Shown: one piece after another, positions 32,197-40,359 of the stretch
How positions within the stretch are numbered: the stretch's first letter is position 1
Layout: every line of letters starts with the position of its first letter
Position numbers and translations under genes: made by a program
The notes under the pieces: generated by a model
Told to the model about the DNA's origin: nothing
The model's database searches: none
Seen by the model: the letters and a program-made list of their open reading frames with translations, nothing else
NCBI GenBank assembly: GCA_009829735.1
Contig: CM020618.1
Location: forward strand, 21,747,346 to 21,811,345
DNA: 64,000 nt
Reading direction: 5' to 3'
DNA from: Pyropia yezoensis
Lineage: Eukaryota > Rhodophyta > Bangiophyceae > Bangiales > Bangiaceae

Positions 32197-33005
32197 ACGG
32201 CAGCCGCCACTGCCTTAGCCGGCGCCACAACAGCAGCCGGCCACCGCCGCCCCCACCGGTGCCGCCGCCGCCGTGGGCGGCGCACGTGGAAGCAGAGGAC
32301 GGTGGGGACCCTCTCGGGAGAGGGGGGGAGGGGGGGGTGGAAGGGATGCAGCCACGCACGGGAGCCAACGATGGCGACTGGAGCGACGGCACGGTGCGTG
32401 GAGCCGAGTGCACTGGGCGGCCGAATGGTATGTGTGCACTTCTGTACGCGGCCGCGGCCGCGACGCCGGGCGTGGCAGGGTCTGTGGAAATTTTTGTCCG
32501 CCTGGGCTCCCCCCCCCGCACGATGTGCCACGTACCTGAGTGCTCCTTGCAACTCTCCGTTTTTGTCGTCGCTCACATTTCGCAGCAGTTGAACTTTCAA
32601 AAATAATGAATTGCAAGCTTTGTAAAAAATGGCTGTCTGGCGTAGATTTAGAGGGTAACCGTATATATTTTTGCGAGTGACTCGTGCCCTGCCTTTGGGA
32701 GAGAGTCGACGGCCAGGGCCCCCGCCCACCACAGCCAATCACCGCGACGCGCGAAATTTGGGCCGCACGCCATGTCGGCATACAGCGGGACGCCTGTGCC
32801 GCACGCTCTCCCGACCCTCCGACTCACAATCGCTGTCGGGCGGTCACGCACAGGGCGGCCAGGCACGCCCGCACGCTCGCCACTCTGCTTCTGTGTTGCC
32901 CGTGCTGCGTGCCCTGGCCTTACATGCCCCTACCCTCAAGGCAAACCCTTGCGCTGCTCGACGGCGGAGCTGTCCCTCCCGCGCACGTCGCCCGCCCGCC
33001 GGACC
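32083..33005. promoter_or_regulatory. Divergent promoter region with TATA-like element
   Basis: This separates a minus-strand gene from a plus-strand gene. Bases 32570-32680 form a pronounced AT-rich patch that includes AAAAATAATGAATTGCAAGC and, at 32661-32672, GTATATATTTTT, a TATA-like box for the plus gene. A poly-G run (32169-32193) sits near the minus-strand start. ATG 32772 is an alternative start for the plus gene. Confidence 0.5.
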
Positions 33006-35414
33006 ATGGGGAAACGTAGCCGCCCTCTTTTGGCAGATGCAGGCGGCGGCAGCAGCAGCAGCGGGGCGGGGAGCAGCCTCAGAGGGGGCGCCGTGCCCTC
33101 GGCGCCTGCCTCAACAGCGGGGGCGACGGCCGCCCCGGCGGTGCCGCCGGTGCCGGCGGTGGCGGTGCCGGCAGGGATGCCCGTGGCGGCGCCGGCGCCG
33201 GTGGTGGCGGTGCCGGCGGTGATGCCTGTGATGACGCCGGCGCCGGCGGCGGTGCCGGCGGCGGTGCCGGCGGCGGTGCCGGCGGCGGTGCCCAGGGTGG
33301 CGCCGGCCGCGGCGCCGGGGGAGGCGCCCGTGGTGGTGGCTGCGGCGGCGGCAGCGGCGGCGGGGGGCGCTGACGCACCGGCGCCCGGAGGGGGCGTGGC
33401 AGACGGCGCCGCCGCGGGCAGCGGCGCCGCTCCCGCCGCTGGCGCGGGCGTGCTGCCGGTGCCGGTCGCGGCCTTTCCGCCGCTGGAGCCACCCGCCAAT
33501 CGGCCAACGCGCGCCCACAACGCGATTGAGTGTGACCTGCGGTGGGTCATGCTGTCCATGGGGGGGGAGCCCCTGCCACCGCCGGCGGAGAAGGCGGCCC
33601 GGGGGGAGGCTTGCCACGCGCTGAGCCAGACGGAGAGAAACAAGCGGCGCGTCCTACGTCGACGCGCGTGGGTGGAGCGCAGCCTGCCGCTCGTGGCCGC
33701 CCGCCTGCAGCGCCTGTATGCCGCTCGAGACGGGCGCGCCTGGGCGGCGCACGCCTACCTGCAGGAAAACCAGCGGACGTTGGCGGCCGCAGCGGTGCTG
33801 CTCGGCGTCCGACCGCTCCCGCCACCGCCGCCGCCAGACGCCCCGCCCTCTGGCGTGCCACGCGCAGCAGCAGCGCCGGCGGCGGGCGACCTGGCAACGG
33901 CGGCGGCGGCGGCCGCGGCAGGGGCGGCGGCGGTGCCGGCGGCGGCGGCGGCGGCGGCAGCGGGCGCAGGGGCGTCGGCGGTGCCGGCGGCAGCGGCGGC
34001 GGCGGGCGACCTGGCAGCGGCGGCGGCCGCGGCAGGGGCAGGGGCGGCGGCGGTGCCGGCGGCGGCGGTGGTCGGTGCAGTCTATGGCGCCTCTGCTGCA
34101 CGTCCGCCCGACTTGAGCGCGGCCGCGACGGGATCAGCGGCGGCTGCAGAAGTGTCGGCGACGGCGGACGAGGTTGTCGAGGTTGTCGAGGTTTATGAGG
34201 TTGTCGCCGGTGCGGTCCATGGCGACACCTTGGCTATTGTACCGCGTGCGGGCACTGCCGCGGGCCTGGCGCCAACGGGGACCGAGCGTGAGCCGACGCT
34301 GCGCACACCGAGAGCCCGTCGCCTTCGGCCACGGGCGCACGGCAGAGCAATAACTGCGGCAGCAGCAGCAGCAGCAGCACCGAGAGCCCGTCGCCTTCGG
34401 CCACGGGCGCACGGCAGAGCGATAGCTGCGGCGGCAGCAGCAGCAGCAGCGCCGTCAGCCTCGGCGGCGGCAATGGCGGAGACGGTGGCTGTGTCTGTAG
34501 CGGCCGTGTCGGCAGCGGCGAACCACGCTTACGCTGTGGGCATCGAGACCGCCGCCGCGGCGCCGATTGACAAGGAGGCGCCAGTGTCGGCAACGGCGGC
34601 GTCAGGGTCGGCCGTCTCCACCGACGCGGTGACGACCGGGAGCGCCACCGAAACGGCTCCGCCCGCCGCCAAAGATGCGGCGGTGACCGAGATGGCAGCC
34701 ATGGCGGGTGTGACACGCACGGCGGACGACGGTACCAGTCCCGGTGCCACAGTACAACCAGGTACGAGCACCGCAGCGGCGGCAGCGTCGCCCGCGTCCT
34801 CGGTGCCGCCAGTGCTTCCGCAAGTCGTGGCAGCCGCCGCGGCGGTGGAACCCGATGAAGAACCCCCCGCTCCCGGTGGTGAGAGTGGTACCGCTCGAAC
34901 TGGAGGCGTCGACAATACGTCCATGGATACTTTGCGCCCGGCCGCATTGTCGTCGCCGCGACACTCCTCTCGGCGACAGCCGACGGCGACAGCAAACACG
35001 CCGCAGCCAGCAGGGGACTGCCAGCCGCAGGCGCGCGACCGCCAGCAGCCACAAGAGCAGCCGCTGGGGCGCGTCGCAGAGCCAGACGACGAACAGGACG
35101 TCTTGGTCGGGGGCGTACCTTTGGCCGTTGCTTGGCAAGCGGAGCTCCTCAGGGTGGCGCGACTCGAACACAGCGCGGCCTTCGAGCGTGATAGAGAGAG
35201 CATGGTACGTCAGTGGCCGTCCGCGCGCGCACTCCGCTATGGTGTACCAAACCCGTACTCCTCCTGTAGTGGTAGCCCACCGGCCGTGGCAACCGACATC
35301 GAGCCAGCTGCGGCCGCACGAGGCCCACCTTCCGCATCGTGCACCACGACGGCACCGGCTCCGGTGGCGTCGGCCACCGAAGCTGCCACAGTCGCTGCGG
35401 ACGGGTCGGCATAA
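33006..35414 (+). CDS. Ala/Pro-rich protein with one conserved-looking basic helical core, function unknown
   Basis: ATG 33006 (ACCATGG context, MGKRSRPLLADAGG) gives 802 residues. An in-frame ATG at 32772 would add 78 poorly composed residues. The N-terminus is Val/Pro/Ala repeat (VPAAVPAAVPAAVP). Residues of about 160-280 are well composed: NRPTRAHNAIECDLRWVM, then LSQTERNKRRVLRRRAWVER, which is strongly basic and helical and could contact nucleic acid. The rest is Ala-rich low complexity, with a duplicated 24-residue block. The last ~120 residues regain normal composition (LAVAWQAELLRVARLEHSAA). The stop is TAA at 35412, after which the same frame is open for 800 more codons. No family is recognised. 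Confidence 0.6.
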   Translation: MGKRSRPLLADAGGGSSSSGAGSSLRGGAVPSAPASTAGATAAPAVPPVPAVAVPAGMPVAAPAPVVAVPAVMPVMTPAPAAVPAAVPAAVPAAVPRVAPAAAPGEAPVVVAAAAAAAAGGADAPAPGGGVADGAAAGSGAAPAAGAGVLPVPVAAFPPLEPPANRPTRAHNAIECDLRWVMLSMGGEPLPPPAEKAARGEACHALSQTERNKRRVLRRRAWVERSLPLVAARLQRLYAARDGRAWAAHAYLQENQRTLAAAAVLLGVRPLPPPPPPDAPPSGVPRAAAAPAAGDLATAAAAAAAGAAAVPAAAAAAAAGAGASAVPAAAAAAGDLAAAAAAAGAGAAAVPAAAVVGAVYGASAARPPDLSAAATGSAAAAEVSATADEVVEVVEVYEVVAGAVHGDTLAIVPRAGTAAGLAPTGTEREPTLRTPRARRLRPRAHGRAITAAAAAAAAPRARRLRPRAHGRAIAAAAAAAAAPSASAAAMAETVAVSVAAVSAAANHAYAVGIETAAAAPIDKEAPVSATAASGSAVSTDAVTTGSATETAPPAAKDAAVTEMAAMAGVTRTADDGTSPGATVQPGTSTAAAAASPASSVPPVLPQVVAAAAAVEPDEEPPAPGGESGTARTGGVDNTSMDTLRPAALSSPRHSSRRQPTATANTPQPAGDCQPQARDRQQPQEQPLGRVAEPDDEQDVLVGGVPLAVAWQAELLRVARLEHSAAFERDRESMVRQWPSARALRYGVPNPYSSCSGSPPAVATDIEPAAAARGPPSASCTTTAPAPVASATEAATVAADGSA
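34307..34450 (+). repeat. 72-bp coding tandem duplication
   Basis: Two near-identical 72-base copies start at 34307 and 34379 and encode a 24-residue block beginning PRARRLRPRAHGRAI followed by poly-Ala. The duplication is in frame. Confidence 0.8.
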
Positions 35415-35438
35415 TCGACCGGCGACGCGGCCCTCGGC

Positions 35439-35641
35439 GTGCCAACCCCTTCCCGGGACGTGGCCGAGGCGGCGGCCGCGGGGGCCGCGGCGGCGGTGAC
35501 AGCCTCTGTGGGGTCACCCGACGTGGCCGCGGCGGCCGTTGCGGCACAAACAGAGGGTGTGGGAGCGGCGGCCGTTGCGGCACGTACAGAGGGTGTGGGA
35601 GCGGCGGCGGCGGTGACCGCGCCGGCGGGCGCGGCGGCGGG

Positions 35642-35673
<32 letters not shown>

Positions 35674-37835
35674 GAACGTTGCACCCCACAGTTCCAGCGG
35701 CTGCGGCGCCGGCAGCGGTGGCAGGAGCCACCGGGTCGGGCGACGACGAAGACAATGATGATGCCGACAAGCCAGCTGCGGGGCTCGCTCGGCCCGACTC
35801 GGCGTCATGTGTGGCTACGCCGGTACTGGTGGCAAGCAATGCGGCTGCGGCAGCTGCAGACGCACCACCACGACACTGTGGCGCTGTTCCAACGGTGGCG
35901 GCCGCGCCGTTTTCCAACGACGCAGCGGCCAAACGCATCACGTGTGCTTCCTCTGGGGCCTGTGAGGAGTCGGCAGTGGCGGCGGCATGCACGTCGGCAG
36001 CGTCGGCGGGCGACCACGCGGATGATGCGCTGGCGGATGCCGCACCGCTCGACGAAACGGCGGGTTCGAAAGCCGCTGCCGCGTCGGCCGAGACCGCGGC
36101 GGCGGCCGCATTGGCGACCGCGGCTGTGGAGGTGGACAACGGGTGGGCAGCCGCCGTTGTGGCGGCACGGCGCAAATGGACGTCCGCGGCGGCTGGTGCA
36201 CCGACGGCGACCGCCGCGGCGACGACCGCCAATGCGGCAGGGGGTAGAGGCATGGCCCCAGAGTCTTCGGTCGACACCGGCGCCGCTGCAGCGGCCATAC
36301 CAGAGGCACGGCGCAGCGCCACGTCCACCGCGAGGACGGTGGTGGACGCGCCCGCGGCTGAACCGGCGTCGGTGGTCGCGCCCGACGCTGTGGCCAACGC
36401 GACGGTCCCGGTCGCCGCCGCACCTGCCTCTGCGGCTACTGGACTTGCACCGGGTGGCGGTGGCGGTCGCGGCGCACGGAAGCGCATGGTCTACATTTCC
36501 CCGCCTACGCCGCTGCTGCGTCCCCCCCACGGGCCCGCGGTGCATCAGCGAGTGGTGCCTCGCCAGCACAACCCGCACCACGGGCAAGGGCAACAGGCAA
36601 GCCCGGGGCGACGCGAACAGGACAGTGTCGGCCACTTGGGCAGCGTCCGTGCAGACAGCCGAGGGCGTATTGTTGGAAGGGCCAACGGCGGCGACGGCGG
36701 CGGCGGCGGCGACAGCAGTCGCGGAGCAGACAGAGCTGTCATCACTTCCAACCGGACAGGCATCCCCCGAGCTGTGGGGTACACGGACGAAAATTCTAGC
36801 CACGGGGATGCGACGCCGTCGGGTGTGGTGGGGGAGGGAGGCGGGGCCGCCGGCTGTGCGCGTGGCGGCCGTGCCGCCGGCGCTGACGCTCCTCGCCCCT
36901 CGTCCCGAACGTACCGCAGCGGCAGTGGCGGCGGCGGCCGTGGCGGTACCGTGCTGACGTGCCGGCCATCGTGCTGTATGTGCCTGGGCGGCCTCACGCC
37001 CGTCCTCCAGCGCGGCGCCCCCCCGCCAGACGTCAACTGGTTTGCAGCCATGGACTGCCCTGCCGACCAATGTCTCCGCGTGCCTCCCTGTACAACGCCA
37101 CGGGTGGAGCACCCGTTTGTCATGGCGGGACTGTCCGAGAACGTGCCTGTCTGGGAGAGCCTGCCCGACCACGTGTGCGCGCTGGTCAGCTCCACGCTGG
37201 ATGTGGACGGGCTGCTGGCGCTCATCGCGCTGGACGCTGACAACTTTTCCTGTCTGTTGAGAGAGCTACCAGAGGGACTTTCCCCTGCTTTTGGCGTGCT
37301 GGTGGCGGTCAAGGCAAGGGGCGTGGCCAGCCTGTTTGGCAAGCGTGCCCTTGAAGGGGACGTTCTCCTCCCACGCCCGCTGCTCCGCCTAGCTGAGGGG
37401 GGCCGCCTTGGCTGGACTTTTGCGACCGACGACAAGAACGCGGCGGACATTGCCCTCGCCGTCGCCGTCGGCCGGCTCGACGCGCTGCTCGACTCGAGGG
37501 CGCGCATCTGGTTTGTGTCTGGCGACAGGGGCCTGTCAGCCAACTCGAGGGGATCCCTTGCGGGCGGCGACCGCGTGCGGTTTTGCAACCCGCACATCCA
37601 TTCCGAGCGCGACGAGCTGATGCGCGTGCTGGCGGGCATGGTCGTCCGCCCCACTCGCCCGCCGCCGCCGGCCCGCAGTTCCGCGCGGCTGCTGCCGGCG
37701 GCCCAGCGAGCCGAGACTCGCGCTCGCCGCGCTCTGGATCCGTTCGTCTTTTGGACGAATGTGGCTGCTGAGGAGGAGGAGGCAAGACAAAAAAAGGTGG
37801 CCCGCGGGGCTGCCTGGTACGACCGCGCGCTCTAG
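35439..37835 (+). CDS. F-box-like protein with long Ala-rich N-terminal region; start uncertain
   Basis: The frame is open from just after the TAA at 35412 to TAG at 37835 (798 codons), but there is no ATG before 36252 (MAPESSVDTG) and then 36486. Up to about 36480 it is Ala-rich low complexity, and a 416-codon ATG-started frame on the opposite strand (36487-35237) is equally open there. From about 36960 the text is convincing: Cys-rich CRPSCCMCLGG, then MAGLSENVPVWESLPDHVC and LDVDGLLALIALDADNFSCL, the shape of an F-box (LP.e....I...L......l.....). After it follows a helical region with AADIALAVAVGRLDALLD, ankyrin-like in feel but not a clear repeat, and a basic tail. F-box proteins recruit targets to SCF ubiquitin ligases. 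The F-box call is moderate. Confidence 0.5.
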
Positions 37836-38137
37836 ACGCCCGGGGGCGCTTTGTTGCAGGCCAATGGGGCTGTGGGGCCACTCAACCCCCCCCACACCTT
37901 TGCCCCCATGAGCGGGTGAAGAGTGTGGCGGGGTGTGTCCCTTTTTCGCTGACACTGAAGGGGGGGGGGGGGGGGGGGGGGGAGCTGTTCATGTGTACAC
38001 ACAGGTGTGGGACGGAATCGTACGAACGAACAGTAGCCATGCATACACAAAACAAAGCTACGATGGGAAGCCAGGATGGAAAAAAAGCAGTAGAGAAACA
38101 ATACAAAGCCGACGCCAGCCAGTGGCCAAGCCCCCCA
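37836..38137. other. Convergent intergenic spacer with 22-G run
   Basis: Between the ends of two convergent genes. Contains a G-run of about 22 at 37961-37982 and an AT-richer stretch (38030-38110). No gene. Confidence 0.5.
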
Positions 38138-39235
38138 TCAACGACTGCCCGGCTCCGGGGCTGTCGGCTCGTTGACACCCCCCCTCCCACCCGATCCATC
38201 CCCGCGCCCGTCGGATTCATCCGACCCCTGGAGGGAGTCGTAGTCGTCGTCCCGCTGCCGTGCAGCGCACACACGGGCGAATGAATCGTGGAGCTCCTCG
38301 TTCCGGCGCGTCTCCTGTGCCAACTGGTCAGACACCGCCTGCAGACTCCTTTGGGATGTGAGAAGCTTCTCAGACATGCCGGCCAACGTGCTGAGCGCCT
38401 GGGTGATGACGGGTGTGGTGGGGTCGGACTCCCGGGACACGCGCACGGGACCTACCTCCGTAAATGGTCCGCCAGTGGACGCCACGTTGGGCACGTCAGT
38501 ACGCAGCAGTGCCGCCAAGTTGTTGGTCACGAGCAGCAGGTGCTGCACCTTTGCGGCTTCCTCTGCCACCCGGCGGTTGAGGTCCTCCATCGCCCCACGA
38601 CGAGCGCCCAAGCGTCTGCGACGAAGGAGTTGACTCTTTGTCACTCTGCCTGCGGGGTCATCCCCTTCGGGGGCACTGCCAGCCTCTTTTTCCGGTAGGA
38701 AAAACCCGATGCGCGTCATCACTTGCGGGTTCCTAGCAAGGGGTGCGTCGTCGCGTACGGCGCCCGCCCCACCTGCCTCCCCCTCCTCCTCGTCATCGAC
38801 GGCGACAGAGCGCGGGGGCAGCTGTGCCGGCACCGCACGCGATCCCCCGTCCGTTGCGCCGCCCGATGCAGCCGCCTCGGCGTCGGTGGCCCTCTCGCCT
38901 GCGCCCTTGGCCGAATCTGATGGCGCAAGCTTTCCGCGTGTCGTAGACGCCCGGGAAGCCGCGCGCCGCAGAAAGTCTAGCACTGCGTCCTTGACAGCCG
39001 TCGAAAGGTCGAACCGTCCCGGGTTCCTCAGCTCGACTTTACGTCGGGTCCTCGCCGGACCTGCCCCGCTGCCGTCGTGCGCCAGACCATGGGCCTCGAG
39101 TGCCAGGCGCCGAAAAGACGCCACGGCTTCATCAGCAACGTCAAAGACAGTGCGGAGTACATCTGGGTGCACATCACGCGCGACGGCCAGCCGGGCCTTG
39201 GCGGCCGAGACGCGGCGCCCAGCGCGCCGAGGCAT
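38138..39235 (-). CDS. Histone H2B-like fold protein with coiled-coil C-terminal extension
   Basis: From ATG 39235 (MPRRAGRRVSAAKARLAV) the protein has 365 residues. Residues ~20-95 resemble H2B: a basic N-terminal tail, then ARDVHPDV, a long helix AVASFRRLALEAHGLAH (H2B has a comparable F..IA.EAS.LAH pattern), and a third helix starting FDLSTAVKDAVLDFLRRAA (compare the H2B segment around EIQTAV). H2B is about 125 residues, so this is far longer. After residue 100 come a disordered acidic part (VDDEEEGEAG), the segment RIGFFLPEKEAG, and two heptad-rich helices (residues about 235-275 and 300-345) that could form coiled coils. The start at 39235 is the first ATG. If the fold is right, this is a DNA-packaging or chromatin protein with an added dimerisation or anchoring tail. 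The resemblance was judged by eye. Confidence 0.55.
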   Translation of the reverse strand: MPRRAGRRVSAAKARLAVARDVHPDVLRTVFDVADEAVASFRRLALEAHGLAHDGSGAGPARTRRKVELRNPGRFDLSTAVKDAVLDFLRRAASRASTTRGKLAPSDSAKGAGERATDAEAAASGGATDGGSRAVPAQLPPRSVAVDDEEEGEAGGAGAVRDDAPLARNPQVMTRIGFFLPEKEAGSAPEGDDPAGRVTKSQLLRRRRLGARRGAMEDLNRRVAEEAAKVQHLLLVTNNLAALLRTDVPNVASTGGPFTEVGPVRVSRESDPTTPVITQALSTLAGMSEKLLTSQRSLQAVSDQLAQETRRNEELHDSFARVCAARQRDDDYDSLQGSDESDGRGDGSGGRGGVNEPTAPEPGSR

Positions 39236-39833
39236 GTCTGCGTAGCAGGGCCCGCCGCCGCCGCCGACGACCACACACCGGCAAACGGCGCGTCCAGGCA
39301 ACGTTTGCCTGTTACATGGCCTTTACGGCCTCTGTGGGGGAGTCGGCTTCTATAAGCAGGCCCTCACGACCCCCTGAGGGCCGTCTTGCACGGAAATGTA
39401 GGTACCCGGTTTTAGACCCACTGCGCACGGCCGTCACAGGAAATGCGAATCAGAACAAAGCGATATATTCCATGCTAAATAGCCACGGGTGTGTCCGGGT
39501 ATGTGTCCGGTGGTCTACGCCAGGACGAAAATCCGGTAGTCTATGAGGTTTTGATCCTGCAGGCTTGTCCGGCGAGTAGTCTTATTGTCACTTCCTGTGG
39601 CGACCGACGGCGGTCTATATGCGTAATACCGGAAACACCGCGTTTCCCAGTCCATTGATCGATTGGAGTAGGGGTTACACAAACTGCGCGCTTTTTCAGA
39701 TGTCCGCGGACACGGGGTTTGCTCTACGATTTAGCCGTCTGTCGACCTTACGAACGATTCTCCATTGTGAGCCCACACAGCTCACACCCGTGCCACGAAC
39801 CCCCCCCCCCCCCCCCCCCCCTAAAGGAACCGC

Positions 39834-39884
39834 CCCCTCCTAATGAATCGCCCCTCCTAATGAATCGCCCCTCCTAATGAACCG
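39834..39884 (+). repeat. Three 17-bp tandem copies (CCCCTCCTAATGAATCG)
   Basis: Three exact-spaced copies (period 17, the last with one or two changes) directly after a poly-C run. The unit could be a regulatory iteron or simple slippage product. Confidence 0.85.
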
Positions 39885-40045
39885 CCCCTCACTCTGTACA
39901 TAATGAGGGACCTTTCCCGGCACGTAGATCTTGGGGGCGACGACCGCTAAGGGATGTGCTGAAAAATCTTGTGGCTTTTCCGCAAACTGCCAGTGTGCAA
40001 TACGCAGGACAAAAATCGTCGGACCAAAAATCGTCGTTTCCCGGG

Positions 40046-40180
40046 GCGCACGTCCCGCGGACGTGCGCGCGCGAATGCATGCGCGCATGCGCGCGAGCGC
40101 CCGCCCACGCCCTCGCTCATGCGTGCGCGCGGACCGTGCGCGTGTATCCTCGGGCATGCGCGCGCGCATGCGTGCACGCG
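40046..40180. other. Hairpin followed by alternating purine/pyrimidine CpG block
   Basis: GCGCACGTCC (40046-40055) and GGACGTGCGC (40059-40068) form a perfect 10-bp stem with a 3-base loop. The following ~110 bases are rich in GCGCATGCGC and GCATGCGCGCGCGCATGC palindromes, a composition able to adopt Z-DNA or cruciforms. No coding frame is convincing. It precedes the large tandem array. Confidence 0.55.
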
Positions 40181-40359
40181 CGGCCCCCCCCCACCCCCCA
40201 CCGCCCTCTCCACGGTGCGCCGCGCCCCTTCCCTTCCCCTACCCCTCCCTTTCCCGGTTGTGCCGCGCCCTCTCCCCCATTCCAAACCACCCTCCCCACG
40301 GTGTGCCGCGCCCCTTCCCTTCCCCCACCCCTCCCCCCCCCCTCCCCCCCCACACCCCC

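Larger units (their letters stand above)
39236..40359. other. Intergenic region: low-GC part, TIR-like segment, short repeats, CpG-alternating block
   Basis: At 39388-39432 is a divergent copy of the 45-bp inverted-repeat end found at 14170-14214 (GCACGGAAA...GGTTTTAGACCCACTGCGC). Bases 39420-39800 are markedly lower in GC. A 21-C run lies at 39801-39821. A small plus ORF (39619-39843) lacks support. The 17-bp repeat and the CpG palindromes are listed separately. No gene is called. Confidence 0.5.

Noticed and set aside
35237..36487. 416-codon minus-strand frame with ATG start
   Set aside because: Ala-rich low complexity whose third codon positions coincide with those of the plus frame, so composition cannot separate them. 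The plus frame was preferred because it continues into the F-box-like region. Not fully excluded.
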